In this document: positions 40,884 through 51,639 of the stretch, piece by piece
How positions within the stretch are numbered: position 1 is the stretch's first letter
Layout: each line of letters begins with the position of its first letter
NCBI RefSeq assembly: GCF_036327475.1
Contig: NZ_CP132913.1
Span: 930,001 to 994,000 of the forward strand
Origin: G036327475 sp036327475
GTDB lineage: Bacteria > Pseudomonadota > Gammaproteobacteria > Enterobacterales > Enterobacteriaceae
Reading direction: 5' to 3'
Length of the DNA stretch: 64,000 bases
Notes under the pieces: generated by a model
What the model was told of the DNA's origin: nothing
Database searches by the model: none
What the model saw: the letters and a program-made list of their open reading frames with translations, nothing else
Program-made: the position numbers and the translations under genes

Positions 40884-41015
40884 GGAAAAGGCACGCTTGC
40901 CTCACTTCCTGTAACCACAGCCGCAACACCGCGCGTTTAGCCCGCGCGATACGCCTTTCCCCGCCCAAGTGACAACAAGCGACGCTTGCTGCCTTACCGC
41001 GGTAACATAATCTCG

Positions 41016-41047
41016 GTAACATAGTGCATGGTTGTCATCTATGTTAC
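41016..41047. repeat. Inverted repeat upstream of the LPS core cluster
   Basis: GTAACATAG at 41016-41024 is mirrored by CTATGTTAC at 41039-41047. A third copy of the arm (GGTAACATA) lies just upstream at 41001-41009. It could be an operator or a hairpin. No T tract is present. Confidence 0.6.
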
Positions 41048-41095
41048 TATGCGCCCAACTTAATAGATGCTCTGTCCTCTGTCCGTTGAGAAAGC

Positions 41096-41889
41096 ATGAC
41101 GATGCTACAAGGTCGGTTGAAAATTCTACTGTTGGATAATGGCAAAGAATTGGGCGGCGGCTCTAACAGTCCGTTGGAGCTTCTCAAGCGTATCGATCGC
41201 TTTGAGGTTAGTTTTACTATAATTATCACCGTGACAACGAAGAAACCATCGGCAACGTCCTGAACACCATGGGTATTCCAACGCGGTTCATTGTCCAGCG
41301 CAGGCAGCCGTTGTGGGTCAAACTGGGCAATCTTATGCGGCCTATTTGCTGCACAACGCTGACTGGCGCAAACGCGCCGTGAAAGCCATCGACCAGCGCT
41401 GGCGCGCGCGCTCAACGCCCGCCGTATTGCCGACCTGCTGCGTGCAAGGAAATATCGGCTGTTGTATCGGGTGGCGAGCAGACCAATTTGGCGCGCCAAG
41501 CGGCGTAATTGGGTCTCGGCAATCGCGTAATCTTTACCAGCTTTTAGCGCAAAGCCATGGAATGCCTGTCCGCCTTCGACACGCTGATATTTGCCTCGCG
41601 CAGCGAGGGGTTGCTGCGGGTGATGTTGGAAACTATGCTGCTCGGGACGCCGGTTATTGGCTCGGCGGTCACCGGCATCGCCAAATTGTGTGTCATCAGG
41701 ACACCGGCCTGCTTTTCTTCCTATCTTCCTATGGCGACGTGGTGCAATTGGCGCGCCATCTGGTCACCCTTTATAGCGATGCCGACCAGCATTGTTTGTT
41801 GGCCCGGCGCACCGATGGACGCCTTCGCCGGTAGTTTACCATTGAAATTGTGTCGCCGGCGCGTGCTCGCAGACGGGTATTTATCCTGA
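41096..41889 (+). pseudogene. Broken group 1 glycosyltransferase
   Basis: MTMLQGRLKILLLDNGKELG opens the gene with a GGGSN donor-side loop. After frameshifts come NEETIGNVLNTMGIPTRFIV and the C-terminal block FDTLIFASRSEGLLRVMLET, then MLLGTPVIGSAVTGIA. This is the E-x7-E region of GT4-type enzymes. Large middle parts are lost. It lies upstream of hldD and probably served LPS core or a surface glycan. Confidence 0.75.
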
Positions 41890-42469
41890 AGCTGGGCATG
41901 TTGCATTATTCAATGCTAATACCGCCGCATCCGCACGCGCCACGACAGGACATCTTAACCGGTCGCCGGCGGTTTGCCTCTCTCGTCGATGGGCGCCGAT
42001 TATATTGCGAAATCGTTGCTCAGCGCATTCGTACCTGAGACGGCACTGACTTATTATCGAGATGCGGTGCGGTCGAAACTGGTGGACCATGTCAATGGCG
42101 CCTTTCTTGCCTCCACCCGTCAGACCTGGCTGCGCATGTACCCGATATGGATCGCGCTTTTCCACGACACCTGGTCGCGCATGGGTGGGGTTCCCACCGA
42201 CCGATCAATTGCCCACCCTCGACCTTCCATCGCAGGTGGCGGGCTCACGGCGACTCTTCCCTCTGTCGGAAGAAATATCTTCAATCACGGGATCAAGCCG
42301 CAGCCGACACCCGTAAAGTACGTTATCTCAGCAATGACGGCTTGCGCATGCTGCGGCACCGCACTCGCTGTCGACCGGGAAGATATAAAGCCAGGGGAGG
42401 AAATGCTATGATAAGACCTTTACGGGAGCTGACGTTGTGCCGGCTCCAACAGTCACGTAAGGCTAACTC
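41890..42469 (+). pseudogene. Unrecognised coding remnant before hldD
   Basis: An open frame at 41974-42411 contains ALTYYRDAVRSKLVDHVNGA and TWLRMYPIWIALFHDTWSRM, which look like real protein but match no family I can name. After this the sense seems to move to another frame (TDQLPTLDLPSQVAG). Probably a decayed LPS-cluster gene. Confidence 0.45.
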
Positions 42470-43402
42470 ATGATAGTTGTCACTGGTGGGGCCGGTTTTA
42501 TCGGCAGTAATATCGTCCAGGCATTAAATCAGATTGGCTACAACGATATTTTGGTGGTGGATAATCTGAAAGACGGCTCCAAATATGCCAATCTGGTCGA
42601 CCTTAATGTCACTGATTATATGGATAAAGAGGGTTTCATCGCCAGCATCGTCGCCGGTGATGATTTTGGCGATATTGATGCGGTATTCCATGAGGGCGCC
42701 TGTTCTTCCACCACCGAGTGGGACGGCAAGTACGTGATGGATAATAATTATCAATACTCTAAAGAGCTGTTGCACTACTGCATGGAACGCACTATTCCCC
42801 TCTTGTACGCCTCTTCCGCGGCAACTTACGGCAGTCGGACGGAAAACTTCATTGAGGATCGGCAGTACGAACAGCCGTTAAATGTTTACGGCTATTCCAA
42901 ATTTCTCTTCGATCAGTACGTGCGTGCGCTGTTGCCGCAGGCCGAGTCGCAAATTTGCGGCTTCCGTTATTTCAATGTGTATGGCCCGCGCGAAGGGCAT
43001 AAAGGCGGTATGGCAAGTGTGGCTTTCCATTTGAATAACCAAATCAACGCCGGTGAAAATCCAAAACTGTTTGCGGGTAGCAAAGGCTTCAAACGCGATT
43101 TCATCTATGTAGGTGACGTGGCAGCGGTAAATCTTTGGTTCTGGCAAAACGGCGTCTCGGGGATTTTTAATTGCGGCACCGGCCAAGCGGAATCTTTTCA
43201 GGCCGTTGCGGACGCCGTGCTGGATTATCATAAAAAAGGCCAGTTAGAATACATTCCGTTCCCTGAAAAACTGAAAGGGCGCTATCAGGCCTACACCCAG
43301 GCGGATCTCACACAGTTACGCGGCGCCGGTTATCAACAATCGTTTAAAACCGTCGCCGAAGGGGTCGCGGAATATTTGCGCTGGTTGAACCATAACTATT
43401 GA
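42470..43402 (+). CDS. hldD: ADP-L-glycero-D-manno-heptose 6-epimerase
   Basis: Intact, 310 residues. Short-chain dehydrogenase fold with MIVVTGGAGFIGSNIV, the YGYSK catalytic pair and RYFNVYGPREGHKGGMASVA. It makes the heptose donor for the LPS inner core. First gene of the hldD-waaF-waaC run. Confidence 0.98.
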   Translation: MIVVTGGAGFIGSNIVQALNQIGYNDILVVDNLKDGSKYANLVDLNVTDYMDKEGFIASIVAGDDFGDIDAVFHEGACSSTTEWDGKYVMDNNYQYSKELLHYCMERTIPLLYASSAATYGSRTENFIEDRQYEQPLNVYGYSKFLFDQYVRALLPQAESQICGFRYFNVYGPREGHKGGMASVAFHLNNQINAGENPKLFAGSKGFKRDFIYVGDVAAVNLWFWQNGVSGIFNCGTGQAESFQAVADAVLDYHKKGQLEYIPFPEKLKGRYQAYTQADLTQLRGAGYQQSFKTVAEGVAEYLRWLNHNY

Positions 43403-43433
43403 TATCCTTCAGGGTACAAAAGAGAGCGGCGGC

Positions 43434-44519
43434 ATGAAAATACTGGTGATCGGGCCATCCTGGGTCGGCGATATGATGATGTCCCATAGCCTGTATCGCC
43501 TGTTGGCGCAGCGCCATCCCGACGCGCAGATCGATGTAATGGCCCCGGCCTGGTGCCGCCCTTTGCTTCACTGCATGCCGGAGGTCAACCAGACGCTAGC
43601 GATGCCGCTCGGCCACGGCGCCCTGGCGCTGGGGGAGCGCTGCCGGCTAGGGCGGGCGCTGGGGAAAAGCGGCTATCAGCAGGCGTTGGTCCTGCCCAAT
43701 TCGTTCAAAACAGCGCTAGTGCTGTTTTTCGCCAGCATCCCGCAACGCACCGGCTGGCGCGGCGAGATGCGCTATGGTTTGCTCAACGACATCCGCACGC
43801 TGGATAAGCAAGCCTTTCCACTGATGGTGCAGCGCTACGCCGCCCTAGCTTTCGATCGTCAGGAGATACGCACCGCATCCGATTTACCCACGCCGCTGCC
43901 CTGGCCGCGGCTGACGGTCAGCACGACGGACATCAATCTGGCCCTGAGCACTTTTGTGCCCGACAGCGCACGTTCACTTATCGGCTTTTGCCCCGGCGCG
44001 GAATTTGGCCCCGCCAAACGCTGGCCACATTACCATTATGCCGCGCTGGCCAAGGCGCTCATACGTCGCGGCTATCAAATAGCGCTGTTCGGCTCCGACA
44101 AGGACCAGGCGACCGGAGAGGCAATCAGCGCCGCGCTGCCCGCGGAGTATCGCGACCACTGCCACAACCTGGCGGGCAAAACTTCGCTGGAGCAGGCGGT
44201 AGCACTTATTGCCGCCTGCCAAGGGATCGTTAGCAACGATTCCGGCTTGATGCATATTGCCAGCGCGTTGGACCGTCCTCTGGTGGCGCTGTACGGTCCC
44301 AGCAGTCCGGATTTCACCCCGCCGCTTTCCCACCAGGCCCGGGTGATTCGTTTAATCAGCGGTTACCATAAAATACGAAAAGGTGATGACGAACAAGGCT
44401 ATCATCAGAGCATGATCGCTATCCAACCTGCCCAGGCGCTGAGCGAACTGGAAACATTATTGCCCATCGAGAGGAGAATTAATGCAGGTTCTGATCGTCA
44501 AAACGTCCTCGATGGGTGA
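43434..44519 (+). CDS. waaF: ADP-heptose:LPS heptosyltransferase II
   Basis: Intact GT9 enzyme. MKILVIGPSWVGDMMMSHSL at the start, FCPGAEFGPAKRWP and SNDSGLMHIASALDRPLVAL are typical. It adds the second heptose to the inner core. At 361 residues it is about 13 longer than in E. coli. The extra C-terminal codons read into waaC, giving a 38-base overlap, probably after loss of the original stop. Confidence 0.96.
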   Translation: MKILVIGPSWVGDMMMSHSLYRLLAQRHPDAQIDVMAPAWCRPLLHCMPEVNQTLAMPLGHGALALGERCRLGRALGKSGYQQALVLPNSFKTALVLFFASIPQRTGWRGEMRYGLLNDIRTLDKQAFPLMVQRYAALAFDRQEIRTASDLPTPLPWPRLTVSTTDINLALSTFVPDSARSLIGFCPGAEFGPAKRWPHYHYAALAKALIRRGYQIALFGSDKDQATGEAISAALPAEYRDHCHNLAGKTSLEQAVALIAACQGIVSNDSGLMHIASALDRPLVALYGPSSPDFTPPLSHQARVIRLISGYHKIRKGDDEQGYHQSMIAIQPAQALSELETLLPIERRINAGSDRQNVLDG

Positions 44520-45447
44520 TGTATTGCATACGCTGCCTGCGCTGACAGATGCGACGCAGGCCTTGCCGGGGATCCGTTTCGACTGGGTGGTAGAGGAAAA
44601 TTTTACCCAAATCCCCACCTGGCATCCGGCGGTGCGGCAGGTCATTCCAGTGGCGATTCGCCGCTGGCGTAAAAACTGGTTCGGCACGACCACGCGGCAG
44701 GAGCGATGCGATTTTAAACGGCAGTTGCAGCAAGAGCGTTACGACGCGATTATCGACGCGCAGGGCTTGATGAAAAGCGCCGCACTCGTCACCTGTGTGG
44801 CGCGCGGCGAAAAGCACGGTCTTGACTGCAAAAGCGCGCGAGAACCCTTCGCCAGCTGGTTTTACAGCCAGCGACACGATGTGAGCAAGCAACAGCACGC
44901 CATAGAGCGCATACGCCAGTTGTTCGCCGCTAGTCTGGATTACCCGTTTCCCATAACAACTGGCGATTATGCTATTGCCAGCCACTTTACCACTGGGACA
45001 GGCGGCGAAGCCTACCTGGTTTTTCTGCACTCAACCACCCGCGCCAGTAAACACTGGCCTGAAACCCATTGGCGCAAGCTTATCCAGCTTGCCGCTGACG
45101 CCGGTTACCGCATCAAGTTGCCCTGGGGGACAGAGCAGGAGCAGCTACGCGCCCGGCGTCTGGCCGAGGGATTTAGCACCGCGCAAGTGCTCCCGCCATT
45201 GTCGCTGGCGGAGGTGGCGGCGCGGCTGGTGGGCGCGAGGGCGATTGTGTCGGTGGATACCGGCCTCAGTCATTTAGCCGCGGCCCTCGACCAGCCGAAC
45301 CTGACGCTGTACGGCTCCACCGATCCCAAACTTATCGGCGGTTACGGGCGCCACCAGCAAGCGCTACGCGCTGACGATGGCAATATGGAGAGCCTGACGG
45401 CGGAGCACGTCTGGCAGACGTTGCAACCGATGCTGCCGCCAAGGTAG
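44482..45447 (+). CDS. waaC: ADP-heptose:LPS heptosyltransferase I
   Basis: Intact, 321 residues. MQVLIVKTSSMGDVLHTLPA (nucleotide-side loop), FLHSTTRASKHWPETHWRKL and SVDTGLSHLAAALDQPNLTL match WaaC. It adds the first heptose to Kdo. The start has a GAGAGGAG site inside the extended end of waaF. Confidence 0.97.
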   Translation: MQVLIVKTSSMGDVLHTLPALTDATQALPGIRFDWVVEENFTQIPTWHPAVRQVIPVAIRRWRKNWFGTTTRQERCDFKRQLQQERYDAIIDAQGLMKSAALVTCVARGEKHGLDCKSAREPFASWFYSQRHDVSKQQHAIERIRQLFAASLDYPFPITTGDYAIASHFTTGTGGEAYLVFLHSTTRASKHWPETHWRKLIQLAADAGYRIKLPWGTEQEQLRARRLAEGFSTAQVLPPLSLAEVAARLVGARAIVSVDTGLSHLAAALDQPNLTLYGSTDPKLIGGYGRHQQALRADDGNMESLTAEHVWQTLQPMLPPR

Positions 45448-45461
45448 CATGGATAGCCCAT

Positions 45462-46314
45462 CATGAATTATCCGTTCATCTTTCTTCCGCTAAAGCTGAT
45501 TCAGCGACCTACGGGCAAAAATCTGGTTATCCAGACGGTAGAAAGTTGGCGATTACATCAACCAAATGCTGTTTAGCAAGATCCGCCTGGCTTATGTCTA
45601 ATAAGCCGCTACAGCCACGTCTACCTGCTGAATCCAAACAACGGTGATTTGTTTATGCTGCCTGCAACGCACCTGACAAACTGTTTCTTAGCACCTACAC
45701 GCGGCGCTGATACCACAGGTTGTTTTATCTCGCCGCCAGCCGCCCTTAGCTAGCGCAGCCAGCCAAAACACGCCACCTCGCTGCTCAACGCCACACCAGG
45801 AGCTGGCCGTTCCCTCTATACCCTTAACATCGGCATCAGCATCTCCGCCGGGAATAAAGCCAAGACGCTGCCGCCGTCGGTATGGGAAGAAATTACGCTG
45901 TTGTCCAGCCTGCCGTGCCGTTATTATGTCTTCGGTCACGCCAATGAACCGGGCTATCTTGATGCGCTTATTATTGCGACGTCGGCAACGAGAAATCCTC
46001 AGCTCGATAGGCTTACTGCCTCTGGATGAGGTCTCGGATGCCGTTCGCTGTGTGGACTGCTATATCGCTACCGATTCTGGCAAATTTATATTTCCGATGC
46101 GTTACCGTGTGCAGGTGATCTGCTTTGCGAGGCTGAAGAACAACGGCCACTAAACAATGCCATGATAATTCGCCCCAACGCTATTGCTTCCTCATTTTTT
46201 CGCCGCGCTGTATCATGCGCTCAATCGGCGGCGGAACTTCACGCGCTAATCACGAAGGATCGGGTGAATATTGTCAATTTGTGGGAAGCCTGCCCGCCAG
46301 ACCGTCTGAGTTAA
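45462..46314 (+). pseudogene. Broken GT9-like glycosyltransferase of the LPS core
   Basis: Starts MNYPFIFLPLKLIQRPTGKN at 45462. Blocks in alternating frames follow: LAYN-like and GDLFM traces, STYTRR, YHRLFYLAASR, YVFGHANEPGYLDAL, SIGLLPLDEVSDAVRCVDCY and IATDSGKF, the last resembling the STDSG acceptor region of heptosyltransferase-like enzymes. Ends near 46314. Exact activity unknown. Confidence 0.7.
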
Positions 46315-46343
46315 CCTGAACGCTATGGCGTAAGAATCAAGAA

Positions 46344-47227
46344 ATGAGCACATTTTAAGCAGATATACCGTGATACCCGACCGCGTGCTTACCGGCACAA
46401 CGAAAGCCTCTGGCCTTTTTGTCGCATCACCCGCGCCTCACAGGCAGCATCACCCAACTGTGCTATCAGGGCAGCCGGTACCGCTGGTACCGCTAACCGA
46501 CTGGCATCACTGTTTCAGTGGCGATACACTTATCACCGCCACCGGCCCCTCAATCAACGAGATGGATTTCGCAGGGCTGCCGTCGATGACCGTCGTGGGC
46601 GTAAACGGCGCTTACGCGCTTAAGGATCGGTTGGATTTTCAGTTATATGTCATTGTCGATATGAGCTTTATCGATCGCCGCACCGACGTTGTGCGGGCCA
46701 TCATTGCCGATCCGACGCTGACCTTATCACGCTGGCGGCAGTGCGCTGCCGACTGGCGCTGTTGAAGACGCCTGTTATCGCATCCATCAATCTCGTGTAC
46801 CCAGCGACAGTGTAGGCCATCACTTCGGCCAGGACCCCCACATTCAGTTCAGTCCTGACCATCCTGATATCGCCTTTACCACCGACATTCGCAGCGGCAT
46901 ATTCGATGCAGGCACGGTGGTGTTTTGGGGCGCTGCAAATCTTGCTTTATCTGGGGTTCACGCGTTTGTACATCACCAGGCTGGACATGACTAACTTCCA
47001 CCAGCCACGTTTTTGAAACCGATCACGACAAGCTGCCATCGTTCTTGGCGAAGAAATTCGCATCGATCATCGTACCCGCCTTTACCCTGGCCAGCGAGGT
47101 GCTGCACCACCACGGGGTGGAGGTGAAAAACTTATCATTGAACAGCGCGTTAAGTAGCGAGATTTTCGAGAAGATCAGTTTTGATGATGCTTTTCAGGAT
47201 CAGCGTTCATGCAGAGAAGGGCTGTGA
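46344..47227 (+). pseudogene. Broken WaaZ-like LPS core protein
   Basis: After an early stop (MSTF), the best block is SGDTLITATGPSINEMDFAG, then VVGVNGAYALKDRLDFQLYV and DMSFIDRRTDVVRAII. This pattern (GPS, VNG, then a residue run ending in DRR) resembles WaaZ, the Kdo-decorating core protein. Later pieces are LGFTRLYITRLDMTNFHQPR and FTLASEVLHHHGVEVKNLSL. At least five breaks. Family assignment is from motif resemblance. Confidence 0.65.
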
Positions 47228-48322
47228 GGTACTATTTCCGCTATTTCTTTTCTCCAGTGCTATTACGGTTATACAAGTCAATAATCTCTTTCACCTGTCC
47301 GCTCCGTGCCTGTTGAGGATGCTGGCGGAAAATTCCGTCCTGCGACGTTGACTCTTCAACGATCAGCGATTCAATACCTAGCTGTCGCTGACCGCTGTGA
47401 TGCTAGGCTACTTTTCCACATTATGGTCCTCCCAGCCAAACGACTTGGTTTCCGACCTCACCCACGCTCTCTATCTGCTGCTATTTATGATTATGTACCG
47501 ATCCATGGTCCAAGGCCATCGACGACGCGCTATGGGCCGTGGCCACCGGAATCATAGTGCTGGTAGCGCTGGATTTTTGACCGTCAATACTCAACCTACC
47601 CCAAGCAATCGCCTGACTGACGGTTTTTCGGCGCACCGGTTAACGTTATCGATCTGGCGGGCTATTTCCGTATTGGGCATCTTTATGTGCCTTATCATTA
47701 TGCGCAACACGGGCGCGCGCTGACTCTATTTGCTGGTCGCTGTGCTGTTGCTGACCCTCTTGCTTACCCAAAGTCGCGGCCCTTTGCTGTCGTTGCTCTG
47801 CGCGCTGCCCGTTCTGTTGACCTTACGATCGTCAGTGCGTCGGCGCCATCTCGCAGCAGTAGCGCTGATAGGGGTAAGGCAGCCCTGCTGTTTATGACCC
47901 GTTGGCGATATCTTGTGCAGCGCATGGCGAACGGCTGCCAGCAAAGTTTCATCCGTTTCGGCATTTGGCGCCACACGTTGGAACTGGCGGCACAAAACCC
48001 TTTTGACTGTTGGCTAGATGAACAGCTGTCGTTTATCAACCTGTGGGGCGATAGCATCACCACTACCCATAGCCTGTATCTGGCCGCGCTGCTGAAAGGT
48101 GACGCAACCGGCGCATTGCTGCTTGCGCTGCTCATAAGCTACAGTTTCATCATGGCCAAACGACAGTGTGATCGTCGTCAGAGTCTAGAGGGAGCGCTAT
48201 GCCTATTCGCCGTCGGGTTTTACCTTACCCAGGGCATGTTTTTGTTATCGGCAATCCCAACGTCGCCTGGTAGATGTTCCGGTTTCCGCTGGAGGTGGGA
48301 TAACGCTGACGTCGCCCGCCCA
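47228..48322 (+). pseudogene. waaL: waaL remnant (O-antigen ligase)
   Basis: Hydrophobic segments in shifting frames lead to LLTLLLTQSRGPLLSLLCAL, the Wzy/WaaL TQSRG signature. These are followed by traces of TLELAAQNPF, LSFINLWGDSITTTHSLYLA (the H-S-x-Y-L motif) and EGALCLFAVGFYLTQGMFLL. Several frameshifts. WaaL normally attaches O antigen to lipid A-core in the periplasm, so no O antigen is expected from this locus. Confidence 0.85.
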
Positions 48323-49297
48323 TCAGACCGAGGTTGCCGATTGCCTTAGGCGATGCTGATAATACTGCGCCAGAGTCATACCGATTACCCGATTTTGCAA
48401 CTCGTCGAACAGCACCTCTAAATCGTGATATAGCCGCTCTATGGCAGTCTCGTCCTTGAACGTCGGGCTACCGCCCGGCATAAACTCGGACGAGTGCAGC
48501 ATAAACTCCACATGATCACTTCCGGCGGCCAGGCTCTGCGCCACCACCTTGCACATTTGCGCAGCGTTGCCGCCAGCGGGCCGCAGCCACTGCACCGAAG
48601 GGTTACGCCGTTTGCCGCGCAGACGATCGTAAACCTGACTGACCGCATTCACCCACGGGGCGTGCTTGTAGGCGGTAGTCACCGGTACTTCCAGCAGCCG
48701 TGAGGAACCAGGACGTGAAATATCCTCGGGATCGATAAAATAGGCGCGATCGGGAAAACGATGGTAATTGCTGCCGCCCACCCCTGATGGCGCACCGGGG
48801 GAGCGATGCCAATCCACCCGTGGAGTGACAGAGCAATCCACCTGATAGCCCAGCTCAAGCAGTACTGCGGCGTAGCGCTCGTCAAACGCCCAACGGCCCG
48901 CGCGATGGCTTAGTATCTTTGTCTGGAAAGTCTCTTCCAACAGTTGCGTCATAAACAGAATTTTCTCCCGCATCACCGCCTCGGGATATTCAATCAGGTA
49001 AGGTTTATGACACCCGTCATTGCCTGTGAGCTCGTGGGCAGGTGGGCTATTCCAGGCGTGCAGATGCATGCCGATTTCTGCGTTACCGCGTGCTATAGCG
49101 TCGCGGGCGAAGTCCACAAAGGCGTCGTCCATCGCCATTTCATAATTGGTGAGATACACCGGCTTGAAGCGATACTTTTCGCATAATGTCTGGAAATACG
49201 GTAGAAAATGGGCGTTCTCGGTAGTAATATGCCCGTGATTTTGCCAGAGATTATCGCCTTCCGTGTCTATAGTAATAATAAAAGCAGGTGTAGCCAT
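48323..49297 (-). CDS. wabN: LPS core deacetylase WabN
   Basis: Intact, 324 residues, similar to Klebsiella and Serratia WabN. A NodB-like polysaccharide deacetylase: IITIDTEGDNLWQ (metal/catalytic aspartates), EIGMHLHAWNSPP (metal histidines), SHRAGRWAFDERYA and FMLHSSEFMPGGSPT. WabN removes the acetyl group of core GlcNAc. It runs opposite to the rest of the cluster and is complete although genes on both flanks upstream of it are dead. Confidence 0.9.
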   Translation of the reverse strand: MATPAFIITIDTEGDNLWQNHGHITTENAHFLPYFQTLCEKYRFKPVYLTNYEMAMDDAFVDFARDAIARGNAEIGMHLHAWNSPPAHELTGNDGCHKPYLIEYPEAVMREKILFMTQLLEETFQTKILSHRAGRWAFDERYAAVLLELGYQVDCSVTPRVDWHRSPGAPSGVGGSNYHRFPDRAYFIDPEDISRPGSSRLLEVPVTTAYKHAPWVNAVSQVYDRLRGKRRNPSVQWLRPAGGNAAQMCKVVAQSLAAGSDHVEFMLHSSEFMPGGSPTFKDETAIERLYHDLEVLFDELQNRVIGMTLAQYYQHRLRQSATSV

Positions 49298-49459
49298 ACC
49301 GAGTCCAGTCCGAAATCAGAGAAATCCATGTTAGGCAACCGCCGTTAACAGCGAAGTTGGGTTGTGGTTTCGATGAAACTTAAGGAGATTTTCATTTCGC
49401 CTTGGGGTAGGATCACCGATAAAACAGACCGTGTACAGCAGCATACAGTGGAAATCAGC

Positions 49460-50563
49460 ATGCGTATATTGATGATCATTGATGGCTTGCCCGGCGGTGG
49501 CGCAGAGAAAGTGCTGCTAACGCTCGCACATGGGTTAGCGTCCCAGGGCCATCAAGTGTCAATATTTTCGCTGCGAGAAGTATGCGACTACGCGCTACCG
49601 GACGGTATTGAGTATCGGATAATCACTGACAACGCTAGCACACCCTGGCGCAAACTGACGGAGCTATCGCGCCGGGCACGGGCGCTGGATAAGGCGGTGC
49701 TGGCATCGCAACAGCGCAACGGCAAATTCGATCTAGTGTTCTCACATCTGTACAAAACTGACCGCATCGTGGCGCTCAGCCACGTGTTACCGCGGGATCG
49801 TATCTGGTTCTGCCTGCATACCATGTTCTCATTGGGCTATTTGGGCCATCGCACGAGCTTCTCCCACTGGCTGAAACGCCAGAAAATCCATGCGCTCTAC
49901 CAAAACCGTAATATTATCGCTGTCTCGCGCGGCGTCCTGAATGATATGTGTCAGGCCTTCAGCGTAAAGCCGCGCCATGCCGAAGTGATTTACAACCCCT
50001 TCGATTTCAGCGCTATCCGTCGGCTGGCAGAGGTGCCTTGTGAACTGGCCGGTCAGGATTACCTCATTCACGTTGGCCGTTTGCATGAAAATAAACGCCA
50101 GGATCGGTTGTTAAAAGCCTACGCCGAAAGCGGTATTCAGGCGCGGCTGGTTATTCTTGGTAAAGGTAGCGACGCTATGCTGAGGCGGCTTAAGTCCTTG
50201 GCGCAAGATTTGCAAATTACCGATCGAGTGCTGTTCAGAGCGTTCAACACCAATCCTTATCCCTATATCCGCCACGCCCGCATGCTGATCTTGAGCTCCG
50301 ATAGCGAAGGGTTTGGTAATGTACTGGTGGAAGCGCTTATCTGTGACACGCCGGTGGTCAGCACCCGTTGTCCCGGTGGTCCGGAGGAAATTCTGGACGG
50401 CGAGCTTTCCGCGGGGTTGGCGGAGTTGAGTAGCGTTTCGCTGGCGAAAACTATGCGCACAGTTTATGACCGGCCGCCGGCGATTTCCTCTTCCAGTCTA
50501 CAAGCCTATGAGATAGCGACGATTTGTCGGAAATATATCGCCTTGGCGCAAAGCGCGTCCTGA
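49460..50563 (+). CDS. wabH: LPS core GT4 glycosyltransferase, WabH-like
   Basis: Intact, 367 residues from MRILMIIDGLPGGGAEKVLL at 49460. The frame is open from 49364, but the added residues have no family match. GT4 features: GGGAEK loop, LIHVGRLHENKRQDRLLKAY, SDSEGFGNVLVEALICDTPV (E-x7-E) and CPGGPEEIL. WabH adds a hexosamine-type residue to the Klebsiella core. The exact sugar is inferred. Confidence 0.85.
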   Translation: MRILMIIDGLPGGGAEKVLLTLAHGLASQGHQVSIFSLREVCDYALPDGIEYRIITDNASTPWRKLTELSRRARALDKAVLASQQRNGKFDLVFSHLYKTDRIVALSHVLPRDRIWFCLHTMFSLGYLGHRTSFSHWLKRQKIHALYQNRNIIAVSRGVLNDMCQAFSVKPRHAEVIYNPFDFSAIRRLAEVPCELAGQDYLIHVGRLHENKRQDRLLKAYAESGIQARLVILGKGSDAMLRRLKSLAQDLQITDRVLFRAFNTNPYPYIRHARMLILSSDSEGFGNVLVEALICDTPVVSTRCPGGPEEILDGELSAGLAELSSVSLAKTMRTVYDRPPAISSSSLQAYEIATICRKYIALAQSAS

Positions 50564-50605
50564 CACCAGCAGTAAGCGACATGCGCTTTTGTCCGATAAA
50601 GACCC

Positions 50606-51560
50606 ATGACGACAATGACGCAACCGGAATCCGCAACGTTAAGCTTAGCGTCATCGTTCCTTTGTATAACGCCGACGCCATGTTTTACACTTCTAACCCT
50701 TCCCTGTTGGCACAAACGCTTACTGACTTGGAAATCATCTTGGTCAACGTCGGTTCTGGTTTGGAAGGGCCGGCGCATGAATGCGCTGAGCGCTATACCC
50801 ATGTCCGGGTAATTGACCAGCCCAACGGTGGAGCATCGCGCGCAATGCCGGCGTGGCGACGGCGCGCGGCGTTATGCCACCCCTCTCAACACTGACGATA
50901 TGCTCTATCCTACCCTATATCAGTAATTGTTGACGATCATAGCAGAGTGACCCGGATGTTTCCCGACTCACAGCGGATTAAGACGCTTATTCCCCTTGAG
51001 TGCCTGAGCTCGACCGACGTACTGAGTGGTCACCCTGCGTTACCTGCATGTGATCTAGCTCGGCATCTATCTCCCTGTCGTTGATAAAACAGTTGGATTT
51101 GCGATTTGAGACGGGCCTGCATCATCAGGATATACCCTGGATCACCGAGCTGATGTCCAAGCTCGCCGCATGCACTATACCCAAAACGTACTGTATTGCT
51201 ATTACATCCACGCGATGTCCATCAGCAATCGCAAAACGAGCCGGCGTTAAAACGTCGAATATCAGCAGCATTATTTTTCAACCGGCGCTATCATGAGTTT
51301 GCACAACAGGTGACCCACGAAACGCTGTCCGTTTGCCATGTAGCGCGAACCAAATCTGGCGCGTGGCTAATGATTATTAGCGATATTTTCAGCCGCGGCG
51401 CCCATAAACGTATAATCTGCAATGCACGCGGCATCCACCAGTGGTACTAACTGCTGCCGTGGCTGTGTCGTCTCTACGCCTGGCGCCGGCGATAACCAGA
51501 GCGCCATTACCACTCTCAGGTGTGGTCCCTATCCTACTGAGGTGAAAGCTTAGCCTTTTC
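50606..51560 (+). pseudogene. Broken GT2 glycosyltransferase of the LPS core
   Basis: Begins MTTMTQPESATLSL at 50606, then in another frame KLSVIVPLYNADAMF, LAQTLTDLEIILVN and RVIDQPNGGASRA, the GT2 (family A) nucleotide-binding half, with the DD acceptor residues damaged. After many breaks, TGLHHQDIPWITELMS and NVLYCYYIHAMSIS appear. Position and sequence suggest a WaaV-like core enzyme, but this is tentative. Confidence 0.75.
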
Positions 51561-51639
51561 CATTTGACCCCACACACTAGGCCACTTGCCATGCTTCAGT
51601 ACCGCTCGCAATGATCATGAGATATTGCGCAGTGCGACT

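Noticed and set aside
48671..48678. GGCGGTAG, the core of the RfaH ops element
   Set aside because: It lies inside the wabN coding region on the wrong strand for that gene, with no leader or promoter; one such 8-mer is expected by chance.
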